Assembly (NCBI GenBank): GCA_018806985.1
Contig: JADANN010000197.1
Coordinates: 1,257,501-1,321,500 of the forward strand
Direction: 5' to 3'
Source of the DNA: Angiostrongylus vasorum
Lineage: Eukaryota; Nematoda; Chromadorea; Rhabditida; Metastrongylidae
DNA: 64,000 nt
Within the stretch, counting starts at the first letter, position 1; every line of letters begins with the position of its first letter. The notes under the pieces were generated by a model that was given only the letters and a program-made list of their open reading frames with translations, did no database searches and was not told where the DNA came from. Shown piece after piece: positions 48,926-61,167 of this stretch. The translations under genes and the position numbers were made by a program.

Positions 48926-49029
48926 TGAAGTTATTGCATAATGAAGTTGCAACTTAATCGCCTTTCTTTGAAATACGACGCAAGACTTTTGAACTTTCGC
49001 CATTAACGCTTTTTCCCGCTTTTTTCTCA

Positions 49030-50510
49030 AAAAAACGATGACGATGAAGAGGAGGGCACGCCTTCCTTTTGAATGCCCAACTTCGGCTACAGTTCTTAAT
49101 CAATCCGTTCTTCCAACACTTTGTATTTATTTAATAGAACAACTCCCATGTCCACTTTGACAATCAATACCTAGCTATTTTATGACAATTTTTTAATGTT
49201 TGATTCTATTCACGGAAATACACCATTCGTCTGGTGGTCTCATAGAAGTCCTGTTCTCTCTCGCAAAACGCTCACCGAATCTCATTTAGATTTTTTGAAA
49301 GGCTCTTCGTCACGAAGAGTCTTCTTGATGGGGCAACTATTTTCTTTCTAATGCCCAGGATACGCCAGCAGGTTCTCACCACCTGTAGTCCAGCCACCAA
49401 TTTGGGACCGGAGCGAAATTCTTCATATTGTGATTATTTTTCTTCAGCTACCACAGCAATTCTTAGCATTGCTGTACTCTTGGCTGGGTCTTCGGATGGC
49501 ATTGAGCCCAATGCACGCTGGAGACCAGTAACTTGGCTATCCAGGAACAAGCTGTAATAGATTTGCTCTCGAAGTCTCAAAATATCTATCTTTTCACGCT
49601 CTTTGCCTGTACTTCTTCACTTGTCCAGATTGGGTTGGAGAAATAGCCATGGAACTGACTAATTTTACTCTACTAGTCGTCTTTCTTTCTTACACGACCT
49701 TGTTATACAACTTTTAATAGGCTATCGTTTCGACGTCTTCGTCTTCTTCAGTGGTGGTAACTCGTGTCTGTGGTCCACGGTGCTCGTCATCGTATTGTGG
49801 GTCTTCGCGGTGATTAGTTTTAGAGTGCCCTCAAAGTTGATTTTTTCTCGAGAAACAAATTAACGATTGAGAACGGAAAGCAAGCTAGTGGAAATTCGGC
49901 CTTTATGAAAATCATAGCCATCTTTGAAGGTTCTTTTCGGGATCGCAGGCCTCACTTGAAATTCTTCTGACCATCAAGTAACTCAAGTGGGCGTCATTAA
50001 AGTCCCCATTCATTCCTGTTGCTCTCAAGCACTTCTCATTTTATTCAAAGGATTCGCAAGCTAGTAATGAGTTGCTTGCTGTTATCCCTCGTGGTGTAGG
50101 TTTATTTCTGTAAATCCTTTCGATTAGAGAATTAGAACTTTTTCTCAGCCTGGATGCAACCGTGCTAGGAGGTGAATCTGCGTTGAATATCGCAGTTTGA
50201 CATGCATTACTAGTGCGTAGAACTTGGGAAAATGCTCCCTTTTTTCACGGCAATTGCGGTTTCTGAAAAAATCTTCAGGTTCTGTTCAAATCAGTGGCTT
50301 CAGTAAAGCCCAGCATTTGCTAAAAACAGGCGCCTTTTTTTGTACTTCCAGTTCACGGCTCTCTTCACTCGAGCACGATGACGAATTACATGAACTACTC
50401 TTACCACGATTTATGAGTACATTACTATAATAAGTGATGCACGTTTCAGAAACATATAGTGACATTTAAACCTTTGTCAATGAAGAATGAGGACAAAGTC
50501 AATGGTGTAG
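49030..50510. other. Stretch without recognised gene
   Basis: Only a decayed Penelope-type relic around 49720 was recognised. Short open frames (49351-49557, 50224-50430) show no motif. Confidence 0.4.
49720..49755 (-). ncRNA. Degenerate hammerhead-like motif with GACG/CGTC stem
   Basis: Minus strand: CTGAAGA, extra A, GACG-AAGA-CGTC, GAAACGAT, AGCC. The stem II pair change relative to GGCG/CGCC is compensatory. Stem I and the cleavage triplet are lost. Confidence 0.4.
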
Positions 50511-50514
50511 TCCA

Positions 50515-50690
50515 ATCTCATGGCAATGAACTATTTTCCAAGAGCTAACGCGTTCACCACTACACCATGTCGGTTCTTCCGAGTCCGTAGTTTTGCAAAA
50601 AATCTCAGCATCATTGTGGCTGCATTTCACATAATACCCTGCCGTGGAAAATTGTAGTAGACAGTAAATAAAAAGTTAACAATATCAAAA
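50515..50690. repeat. Family C repeat, inverted head joined to direct tail
   Basis: GAGCTAACGCGTTCACCAC is the reversed head, while AGTTTTGCAAAAAATCTCAGC and CATAATACCCTGCC are in direct orientation. Confidence 0.6.
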
Positions 50691-51044
50691 AATTATTTAA
50701 GAACAAAAATTATCACATTTGATAGAAACAACAGACGTATTGACACCATATTAGCCATAAGTAGAGTAATTTTCCGGAAATCTTTACTGGAATCCATAAA
50801 AATATTGCGAAAAAAGCCAGTTTATTGTACGTCCGCTAGTCCGCCGATCGGTTAAGCTGAGATAAGAGCGGCAACAAGTTGAGGTTTCCATAACCTATAC
50901 AATTTTGTTGCTGCTTGTCCTTTATTACTCATGGGACACTTTATGCGTGACTGGAATGTATACCGTCATTAAAGGATAACACTAACCCTAAATATCACAT
51001 TATCGTTGAAATGAAAACCATGTGAGTGGTGTGCATGTCTATGT

Positions 51045-51084
51045 GTTGTGTGTGTGTGTGTGTGCGTGTGTCTGTGTGTGTGTA

Positions 51085-51142
<58 letters not shown>

Positions 51143-51190
51143 TGTGTTTGTGTGTGTGTGTGTGTTTGTGTATGTCTATATGTGTGTCTG
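51045..51190. repeat. (GT)n microsatellite
   Basis: Long GT run with T and A interruptions. The reading frames that cross it are artefacts. Confidence 0.95.
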
Positions 51191-51789
51191 GAGACGAACC
51201 AGTTTCAAAATTACTGCTCACCATGCCCTCTCTACACACATCGATCCTTTCCACAAATCATTTCGAATTCCGTACGAAAAGAACAAAAACAAAAAAACGT
51301 CTTCGCCGTCCGCCGACAACCACCTGCCTGCCGCCCGTCGACGTTGACGTCACACACGTCCATTTTAATGGGATGTTATGCGTCGGAACGTTTCCCTCCT
51401 TCCTCATTGTCATCATTAATTTCTGTCTTTGCTACGCTTACGCTAAATATAAATTCCTATACCTAAAACAGGAATGTAGGCCACTTAAATGGCTTTTCAT
51501 TAGTCGTCATTCTTATTCCCTCCTTATAATCCTGTGACTACATAGTTCCTTTTTTGTCATTTTTTCAGTGTCATATACCTATATTAATAAGCTTCATATC
51601 GCACCTTCTAGCAGTTTCTGTTCCTATACGACCTTGATTCATTAACTTCTTCTACCGCTAACATTTTTGTTGTTCTTCGTATCACCTTATTGTTCAATGG
51701 TTCTTATGTTTCTATTCGTTTTTAGACGGTGAATAGAGTAGGAATTCATTTGATGCTATCCCCAATTTCAGCTCATAATACCTACGTGA

Positions 51790-52178
51790 AAACTTGATAC
51801 ATGATGCTTTAATGGCCCGTCCTATCTGGTTTTGCGGGCCGCAGCATAACCACCACTTTTCGGAGATTTGCTAGGTTAAGCTCATTGTGGTTCCCTAGAA
51901 TCCCGAGGGCAGCCTGGCCAAAGTCTGCCTCGGATCGTCGTCACCACAGGCAGTCGCAATTCTTGTGGATCAGAAGGAAATTTGCCACCATACAACTTTG
52001 ATACCAGGACAGTGGAGATCCTGGTATTAGTTTGTTCTTAGCTACGCTACCTGATGAAAACGTCCTCCTTCTCAGCTTGGAGACCTTGCCAGGGGGGATG
52101 AATCCACCCGCTGTACATCGCAGCCCCACACCCAGTAACACCTGCCTGGCACGATGAGGCGGTAAACCGTTGGGAGGC
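51790..52178 (-). repeat. Family B repeat
   Basis: From ACTTGATACATGATGC to GGTAAACCGTTGGGAGG with several small deletions. Confidence 0.86.
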
Positions 52179-52369
52179 CTAGGAGAATAATGCAGTTGAA
52201 AAAGGGGAAAAGCGTTATGAATACACAAAACAGCCTTATACCATTAAACAGTGCCTTGTACAGATAAAATTATATAGGTAAACTAATAATTCGAGAACAA
52301 CGCTCAGTGAACACTCTGGTCATATGTTTTTAAAATAACTTAAACATAACTTGGATTTTTTTTTATTTC

Positions 52370-52735
52370 TACACGATCCGTCTTTTACATCTACTGTGCA
52401 GATCCCAGCACTTCTCATATTCGATTCCTTTCCTCGTATCCATCATCCTAAGAAGGTCCTCCAACTTTTTACTTCTGACTTTCGCTGCTGCTTAAGGACA
52501 TATGTTTCGTCTTGGATGTCGTGGAATGCTAGTCGATTTTCCGTGGAGTCCTGAGGTAATCGAGCTACAGCGTTCCCACTTTGATTGTTGAGAATAATTT
52601 TCTTCCGGACAAGTCCGGTACCAATTTACCGACCCAGAGGAATAAGAGGGTTGGTGAGAACAGAGTGGGATCGAACGAGCGCTGTGCTCGTGGCGATGGC
52701 TCACTGCATAGACAAACCAGGTCTGCTATAGCTCC
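52370..52735 (-). mobile_element. Family E SINE
   Basis: Minus strand: TGCAGTGAGCCATC (A-box-like), CGTTCGATCCCAC (B box), then the central module with GGGTCGGTAAATTGGTACC. Confidence 0.72.
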
Positions 52736-52920
52736 GGATCCAGAAAATTGGTGCTAAACTTATCTGGGAGGATCAAACACTGACTTGATAATACATCGAT
52801 AAACCACCACAGGTCATTCTACCATATATAGTTTCATAGGTATATATACAGATCAAATACACATTGAATCATTTGTTTACTGCCTTATGAAATCGAGTGC
52901 CCACGACGTACTCCTTATAG
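52735..52920 (+). mobile_element. Family A SINE body fragment
   Basis: AAATTGGTGCTAAACTTATC, CATCGATAAACCACCAC and CTTATGAAATCGAGTGC follow the family A order; no head. A GA-rich run follows to 52985. Confidence 0.55.
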
Positions 52921-53379
52921 AGAAGGGGAGAGAGAAGGGAGAGAGAGATAAATGGAGAGGAAGATAAACGAGAAAAGTGAGAGAGACCAATGTCGAGTAC
53001 TTTATCCTTTTTGAGCAGTGTATACCATTCACAGTCGAAAAGAGCATTGCATCCTGGAAGGAGCTTCGCTGAAAAGCTTAATTGGTCACTGGAGAACAGC
53101 TACTCTTACGGATTAGCGGTGTTTAGTATAAGTTAATGAAAATATTAAGAATTTAGAGAAAGTGTGTGGTATTTAAAATTATTTATATTATGGACAACAT
53201 TTTTCAGTACATTAACATTTTGTTACGACTTGGTCTACTTTGTTATGCTACGCTACGAACTAGTTAAGTTAAGCAAAAAGTTAGCTTAAGTTATTGTTTA
53301 GTTAATATATACGTTCATCACGAGCAAGGCAGTGCTTTAAACCTTCCCCAATCCAACTAAGGTTCCCCCTTCATCCTTC

Positions 53380-53620
53380 TAAGGCCACGTAATTTGAGCC
53401 GAAGTTGGCTGGTACAGACTCACTCCCTCTAATCCATGTGGAAAAGCCTTAAGATGTCCATTCAGGACTCAGGTGAGAATCGACTCGAGCAGAAAGCAAC
53501 AACGTCATTATCGTAACGAAGATCTTCAAAGAGTAGCCGAACCTACACTCAAAAAGTTCGAAGACCTTTGTGGATGGTGGATGTGAGGAGACGAACAGAA
53601 TACAAGAAGCATATTTATAT
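53380..53620 (+). mobile_element. Family E SINE fragment
   Basis: CTCACTCCCTCTAATCCATG, then AATCGACTCGAGCAG and AAAAAGTTCGAAGACC in family E order. Confidence 0.55.
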
Positions 53621-53889
53621 CGAATTAAATTTGAACACGGACGCAGTCAAAGACAGGAGAGGTGTCTCATATCGGTGTAATGTGAGAAAAGAGCGGTGCA
53701 AACTTAGTTTATCTGAGCTAAAGAAGTTAAAATTCAATTTGACACAACGCTCTGAATACAATCCGTCACCACAATTGCCGCGTTCACACTGACGACGAAG
53801 TGCACAAGTCGTTTAAGCTCTGTAGAGAAGGAAATTCATCAGAGTGTCGGTGAAAGGGATGTATTTACTCGAACACTTTAAGCGCCCAT

Positions 53890-54173
53890 AAGGATAAAAT
53901 AAAGCTCTCGGCGTTGATCAATCCCTGAGGGATGCGCCATGCACACGACTTAATTAAGCATCGTGTGAAGGTGATTGAATGCATATCTGGCCTTTACAAT
54001 GACTCGTGGTAGTCTACCGATGTATTGAGGCATTGCTGCTATCCTCTTCGAAAAGTCTGGTACCAATTTGCCGACCCTGGAGGGATGGAAGGCTTGGTGG
54101 GCCATAGGCACGTGGATAGGTCCCACGTGTGTGTCGCAGTGGCGCCTCCAACCACTGCGCCGCAAGCGCCCTT
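53890..54173 (-). mobile_element. Family A SINE
   Basis: Tail AAGGATAAAATAAAGC, head GGGCGCTTGCGGCGCAGTGG. Full-length. Confidence 0.88.
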
Positions 54174-54179
54174 TAAGGG

Positions 54180-55600
54180 CCTACGTTCACGAAAATCACA
54201 AAAAATCGTGAAGGATACGGCACAATTTGTGGTTCGTATACTAGTTAACCAAGATTTCCTTTCTTTGAAATCGTGGAAACCATGCCAACCCAACCTAGAT
54301 CACTGCATGCCTAGATAATGACTGCGTTGTTAGGATGGCAATGATAATAGGCATTTGTTAGTTCACCGTTATCTCAGCTCCTGGATGAAAATGCCGAGCT
54401 CACCATCACCTTGGGAGACACTACTGGAGGGAAGAACTTCTCGCCGTGCTTTGCAATTCTACATCCTTGAAAAGCCCTCCAGTTGCTACTTGGAGCTAAA
54501 CTATTACGTGAAAGGAAAACAAATGCTGTACTATAAGAGAGGAAACTCTAAGCTCATCAACTTGACGAGAACTGAATTTCTAAGCGCCTTGCTTCATTGA
54601 TAACCTAACACAAACTTGACAAAAAGAGTTATTCGGCTGACGTTTGTACATCTTTGTCTACCTCAGAGCCGGTGATCCGAGTCGATGTCCGCAGATTTTC
54701 TTCTTCTCTATGTGGTACCTTCGTCGCTTATCGAACCGGATCTTCTTTAGTGGAACATCTCTCGAATAAATGAACGGATACAATGATACTGAATTTCTAG
54801 TTTAAATTCGATCTTACTGCTAGCAAATGCAGTTAAAGCGATTTTTTCTTCTCTGGTAACAGATATCCTTTGCTCCAGCGATGTTCCTATATTCTATAGC
54901 CTCAGACATCGCCTTTCAGAGGCGAAGGGAAGCCTACTAGCTTTCAACTAGGTTTTCCTTCAACTGTGGCGATGGGATCTGTCTTAGCACAGTATCTGGA
55001 TGTAAATAACACTCACCTTAGTTTGGATGAATCTTCCGTGGGTAGAATAACTATCAATCTAGCACCGTTCAACAACTAGAGGTATCCATTTACACGTGAC
55101 GATGCGCAACTATTCATCAATAATCGTTAGTCAATAGCGATCCGTTGAATCAGCTGCCCAATTATCTATAGCGGACAAAGTTGAATGTCTTCTAAACGGC
55201 TTCTTTCCTCCCTTGTCTGGACTTCTCTTTGCATTCCAGTGCTTTTTTCCAACATGTTTCTTCCACATAAAATTCTTCCTAGTTGTCGTATTTTTATTGC
55301 GTTGTATAACTAAAATACTGCTGTTAACGTCTATTATTTTATGTCGGCACCATTAATGGGCGTTTTTATCAAGCAGCACTCTACTGGCTGAATAATGTTG
55401 CCATGCAGTTCATTACTCCAGAAAAATAGCAGTCATCGTCAAACTACACCTGCTTTCGGCCGATGTTTAGGTGGAAATACCGAGAAGGTGCTGCACCGTT
55501 ACCGAAAAAACCTGGATTTTTCGATAAAGTTTTACTTAGGTCTTCTTTAAAAAGTCTTTCTTTAGCCATATAAGCCGTCACCTTTAATGGTGCTCCAATT
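54180..55600. other. Stretch without recognised gene
   Basis: Apart from the ribozyme-like relic at 54635-54670, I see no assignable repeat and no coding signal. Confidence 0.35.
54635..54670 (-). ncRNA. Degenerate hammerhead-like motif
   Basis: Minus strand: GGCT and AGCC still pair around CTGAGGT ... AAACGTC. The stem II is weakened. The flank ATTCGGCTGACG also matches the copy at 26061-26080. Confidence 0.4.
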
Positions 55601-55607
55601 TAACGCA

Positions 55608-55880
55608 CAAGGGCACATATAGCGCAATGGTTATAGATGTTCTACACCTGTGCTCTTTAAGGTTCTCAGGACTCCTGAAAAAATAAACTCTACCTTCTTT
55701 ACGGTTGGGCAAAAATGGTACCATATTCGTCTCGGAGAATAGAAACATTGAATTGCATTATCAACACAGCAGTGCAAGTTTTGTAAAGACCAAATATGCA
55801 TGTGATCACTGCTCCAATGCTACGAATGGAGTCGAACGCGTGGTGCACTCTTAGGGGTTAGATTAGTACCAAAAAGTTTT
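55608..55880 (+). mobile_element. Family A SINE, old copy
   Basis: GGGCACATATAGCGCAATGG head and GTCGAACGCGTGGTGCAC near the end keep the family A order with many substitutions. Confidence 0.65.
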
Positions 55881-56560
55881 ACTCTTTGCTCTTTATGATA
55901 TCGGATAAACACTTCTTTTGTCCTTATCCAAGTCATGACATTGCTTTCCCTAGCAGGATAACTTAACATCTCAATGACGTGTCTTTAAGAAAAAAAAACA
56001 TGTGAACCCAGGAAATCCACTAAGCTTCTATTTCCAGAGTTAGGTAAGAATCTGTTCCTTGGATTCTTGAGATTGCTATTTACGACGTTCACAAACCACC
56101 ACCACTGTCGTTTGCTGCTCTGGATCGGGAGAAGATTTACCGACTAATTTTTTCTCTAATGTGACGATGATTTCTGTTATTGGTCTGTACTATTGAGAGT
56201 CTTCAGAACGAAATCTCGAACCTCTTTCTAGACTAAGAGAACCTGTTGAAGCATTTCAATTAATCTCTGTAGAAGACCACCACTGAACACTAAGTAGCGG
56301 CTCCATACCTTTAAGGTAGTTCACCAGTGAGTGGAAGTTTATATGAGTAGTGTGGAACTGTTGAGAACTAAACGTCGAAGATGCCATTACCTTCTATTTT
56401 TTTTACGAGCAAGAAAAATTTTTTTCAAAAAAAATATTGATTACAAGTTGAAAACAAAAAAGTTTTCTAACAAATGATTCGTCTAAGGCAACAACTTTTG
56501 CAGTTAATTGCTCGAGATGGCTGACGTTTGGGAAAAAAACGAAGACCAGTAGTATAGTAA

Positions 56561-56839
56561 TTAAAGGATAAAAAAGGGCACTTCTTTCGGCGTTGATCAA
56601 TTCCTAAGGGATGCTCCATGCATTCGACTTCATTAAACATCGTTTGGTGATTGAATGCCTTTACAATGACCCACGGTGGCCTATTGATGTGTCGAGCCAG
56701 TGCTGCTATCCTCCCAGACACGTCTGCTACCAATTTGGCAACCTTGGTGGGATGGAAGGCTTGGTGGGCCATGGGCACCGGGATCGGCTCCGCGTGTATG
56801 TTGCAGAGCGCCTCTGACCACTGTGCCACACGCGTCTTT
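56561..56839 (-). mobile_element. Family A SINE with target duplication
   Basis: GTATAGTAA at 56552-56560 and 56840-56848. Short deletion in the body after GAATGC. Confidence 0.89.
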
Positions 56840-56959
56840 GTATAGTAAATAGAAGAGGATGAATATGAAGGGATGAAGCAATGACGAAGTAGGACTTCAG
56901 TCAACCAGTTACGTAATTTCGTTTATAAAACACAAATAGGCAACATAGTCACTTTTTTA

Positions 56960-57180
56960 CTTACTGTCTACTCCTTTTATGGCGGAATATGGTGTGAAAT
57001 GTACCTACAATGGTGCTGAGATATTTGCGAAACTTCGGACAGCAGGTGTTTGCGGTGGTGATCGAACACCATATTAACCTTTCCGTGAGCTAACGCGTTC
57101 ACCGCAACACCATCCGGGTCTTTCGTTTCGCATTTCTCTGTGTTTCTCAGCCACTAATAGCCAATATTTTTTTATGGAAA
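56960..57180 (-). repeat. Family C repeat
   Basis: Reverse order: tail ACTGTCTACTCC ... TGGTGCTGAGATATTTGCG, then the head GCTAACGCGTTCACCGC and CCATCCGGGTC. Confidence 0.68.
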
Positions 57181-57609
57181 GAAGTTTCTTAACGAGAAGT
57201 TAGAAGGGGGAAGAATATATGAAGATGACTGATTAAGCAGGATTACACACTATACGGGAAACCAATGGTGAATGTGGTCTTTCATTGAGAGTACAGCTTT
57301 AGTGAATGAACTCTTGTTCGAGAGGAATGGTTAAGTAGAGGGAATGACTATTTTAGTATTAATATTTTGTTGTTGACATCAAGAGATTCAGCTAGTAATA
57401 GTCATAATAATAATAATAGAAACAATAGTAAAAATTCTGATTGTAACTCTAGAGCATCTGATATGACAGCAGGTTAAAACACTACTGAACTCCTCGGTAT
57501 ATGCGATGCGAGCTCAGCAAACGTTTTGTGAGCGAGATTCTCTCTTGTGGTGATGTTATGTTTTCATAGCGATGATTAGTGCTCTTTCATGAACGCTCAA
57601 ATGCTTTCT

Positions 57610-57870
57610 TCTATACGTCGCATGTAACGCAGTGGTTAAAGATGTCCTACAATAGACACGTGCTCAGCGGTACGACCCGGCCCTCCGAGAAAATCAAGCC
57701 CTTCTCCCCGTTGTTGTTGACAAATTCGTATCAGACTTCCCTAAGAGGATAGAATTCGGATTTGACACGTCGGAAAAACACGCAGTACTCATTCATTCTT
57801 CTCCGTGATGCTTAACTGACTGGAATGCAAGGCATTACCCTAAGGGATTGGTCAATCAGCACCTAACACA
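57610..57870 (+). mobile_element. Family A SINE, old copy
   Basis: GCATGTAACGCAGTGGTTAA head; GGAATGCAAGGCATTACCC and GGGATTGGTCAATCAGC near the end. Confidence 0.65.
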
Positions 57871-58567
57871 TTCCTGCTTATTTTACAGTGTCATTTTCTA
57901 TACTCCACAAGGTTTTTCTAGCAGTTCGGTTGCCTCGTTTTCTTCGAAGTGTTAACGTTCCTGTCAAAAAAATTCATACTTGAAGATGTTGGAAATTATC
58001 GTTACCATAGATTCCACTACGAATCATGCCTTCGGTGCGAAAGAACTCGATTTTCCAGTTCGACGTGTAACTTGCAATTCGGCAGACATGGTTCACACTG
58101 CTGTCACACCTTCGATTGCCATACTTTCAAACTCTTTCGTCGTATTCACTTTAAAATCATCGTTTTCCTCATTTGCCTCTAGGCCTAATTCCTATGTTCT
58201 CAACGCTAGCAGGATCACCCATTTAGTATCTCTTATCGCGTTTTGCAGTAGTATTTATAAGTCCAAACAACGGAAACTTCGAAAGCTAGATTCTTCAACG
58301 CAGCTGTTCTCTTAGAAACGAGTTATCCAAGGTTTTCATCTCGTAATGACGGCCGGCGATCCATGAGTTGGGCCAAAACAATACGTTGAGATCTTTGCTC
58401 ATCTCATGGATATTCTAATTAAGAATCCTTCAACGTCATAGCGATACCGCCAATATCATAACTTTGCTGCCGTGTCAGTCAGCTTTTGCTAAAGGCTGTT
58501 CTTCCGCTAATGACAACTTCTATGTTTTTGCTGTTGTTGCTGTTTTTTCTACAACCGTCGAGAAATT

Positions 58568-58820
58568 TTGTTATTTCAATGATGCCGAGATATTTGCAAA
58601 ACTTCGGACCGCAGGTGCCTAGAACTAGCAGAAAGACAGGCGAAACGAAGGACCCGCATGGTGTGGTGGTGAATGCATTACCCTTCGGAAAGGGTAATAG
58701 CGTGTTCGCCCCACCGCAGACACTTGCGGTTCGAAGTTCTGCAAATATCTCGGCATCACTGAAGCTATATTTCGCAATATACCCTGCCATTAAAAAAGTG
58801 GGAAGTAGGTAATAAGTTTG
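58568..58820 (+). repeat. Family C repeat preceded by an inverted piece of itself
   Basis: 58570-58620 (GATGCCGAGATATTTGC ... GCAGGTGCCT) is the reverse of the part at about 58716-58765; the main copy runs in direct orientation to the CCCTGCCATT tail. Confidence 0.7.
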
Positions 58821-60398
58821 AATCCGTTATTTCAATCAAAAGGCGGAAAAAAGGTTGTTGAAATATCGTGCGTTGCATCCACAGTGTAAATATATATCCT
58901 CTAGGAAATGGACTACTAGGGAACTCAAACAACTTTTTTTCTTGAGATTATTTTACTATTATGGTATTTGAAGATTTTGAATCGTATAACTGCAAGAAAA
59001 GACACTCAAGCATACACACGGGTATACATGCTCACCTACACACATCTATACATACATTTGTACGTACATACATACATAAATACATCACATCTTCCCTAAC
59101 AGACTGCACTCTTCCATTAGACGCTGAGAAAGTAAGAAAACTCATTTTCGACAGTGTCGTTGAAAACATCAGGCAGAGTTTTGTTATGTGTGCTTAAGGA
59201 GGAGAACTTTTAGTTGCTCACTGGGTTCTCCTCGTTTCAGCGACACCCAAACCGTCACGTCTGCCTTTTCTAAATCGGCTTTCACATAATTTTAACATGA
59301 GTAATCATTGTATTCCCTCAAACGGTTTAGGTCTTACGAGGTTATCACAGAATCTTTATTCGGGTAATATTTCAGTGCCTTCGCCTTGTTCAGAACTGGA
59401 CTGATCCGAGTCGATTTTCGACAGTCGTCATGTTTACGGTTGATGCAAATTCAGTATTATCACATGATACATAGTTTTCTGTTTTGTTCTTTTGAATCCT
59501 GTGGAATTCGAACTCTTCCCAGCGAGTGTCTGTAGGACAAGTCCCCTCTCAGTGTTGTGATAGTGGTCCCATTGACGAAGGTGGAACTCTAGCTTATCCT
59601 TTTCACCTGCATATAGCAGTACATTCTCGAAGTTCTTCTTTGCAAAGCACAATCGAAAGTGCTCTATGTCTCAAAAACAGTAATAATAGCAGTAATTTGA
59701 AAATTAGACACGCCTACAAGAATATTGCAGTAGTAGAACAACTCAAAAAAACCATGGCCTAGAAAAAATTTTGCTCTGAATAACTGCAGAAGTACTTCTA
59801 AACACCGACTTTCATCTAACCTCTTCACAAATGATCAATATTTCCTATCGAGGGATGTATTGTTAAGAGACCATTAAACTAATAAATAATCCAGGAAAAA
59901 TTCAAGAAAAATATCGACTGTTTAGCTGCAGAAATGCTTCATATGACCACACCTGTTCCGTTGATAAACCAGTTTCGTCCACCAGATCTTCAGCCCGAAC
60001 ACCTTGCATTGCAGAACCGGCCCACAGCTGAGCAAGAACTCTCCTCCTTCCTTTCATAGCTCTTCCTTCCATGAAATTGTCACCTCATGTGATTGGAACC
60101 ATTTCATTCTAGCAAACTTTATGAGAAGATGTGCAAAAATGGAGAAGAGTGCAGACCAATCTATTAATTTCTCAAGTAGTCTCGGTAAATTCATTATGTG
60201 GTTCTACTTTCATCAGCAATGCTACTAACGCTTATTTTATTTTTTCTTTTATCATTTTTTACTGTTTTTTTGTTTCATTTATTCGTTTTTGTTTTATTTT
60301 TTGTTTATCAGCCTCGTGTAAGCTCAACAATTCAAGTACATATTGATTATTCCGCTACCGAGGTTAAATAGCGGTCGGCTTGAAAATCGTTTTACTAC
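58821..60398. other. Stretch without recognised gene
   Basis: Includes a CATA/CACA-rich patch (58990-59090), a decayed ribozyme-like relic near 59368, and the Penelope-type flank CCTCGTGTAAGCTCAAC near 60315. Open frames at 59434-59762 match nothing I know. Confidence 0.35.
59368..59400 (-). ncRNA. Heavily decayed hammerhead-like motif
   Basis: Minus strand: CTGAACA, AGGCGAAGGC, GAAATATT, followed by the CCCGAATAAA and CCTCGTAAGAC flank typical of the other copies. A still weaker relative lies near 39900-39935. Confidence 0.3.
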
Positions 60399-60750
60399 TA
60401 AGGTTGTTCGGAAATTAATGCCCGATTTGCCATTTCATTCAGATGCATTTGTTTTAGCAGTAGTTTCTTCTTTGAATGCTGCGTCGTTATACGTCATTTC
60501 GGAGCTCATTTTTGCACTTTTGATCCTGTAATTAAAAATACGATGCAAAAAATTGTTCTTGGCAAATTTCGATGGTTAGAAGTTCGGACCTAAGAACAGG
60601 AATTTCAAAAAAATCTAATTTATGAATTAAACTCGGGTGTGCGAGGCACAAACAACCCGGAACGTTCATCAGACTTGTGGCCGAGGAAGCGTTAACAACA
60701 CAGACAGAGTGTAACAATATTTCAAAACCGACTTTCATTCAACCTCGGTA

Positions 60751-61039
60751 GAAGGATAAAAGATAAAGCTCTCAGCGTCGATCAATCTCTGAGGGATGCG
60801 CCATGCAATCGACTTCGATAACCATCGTTGGAGATGAGTGAATGTATATCTGGCCTTTACGATGACTCGCAGTGGCCTACCAATGTGTCGAGCCACTGCT
60901 GCTATCCTCACAGACAAGTCTGGTACCAATTTGCCAACTCCGGAGGGATGGAAGGCTTGATGAGTCACGGGCGCGGGGATCGATCCCATGTGTGTGTGGC
61001 AGAGCACCTCCTACCACTGCACCACACGCGCTCCTCATT
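60751..61039 (-). mobile_element. Family A SINE nested in the mariner element
   Basis: AACCTCGGTA at 60741-60750 and 61040-61049. It inserted after the mariner arrived. Confidence 0.9.
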
Positions 61040-61167
61040 AACCTCGGTATGACTAGTCAATAGAACGAAATTCTGACGTTGGCTGAAAGTAAACATATTT
61101 ATCAACCTCGTGCAAGCTTATGAAAGAAAGAACACAGATTGTAACATTAATTGAAAAAAATTTTGTC

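Noticed and set aside
51022..51537. 171-codon open frame across the GT run
   Set aside because: Half of it is microsatellite and the rest has no domain or splice signal.
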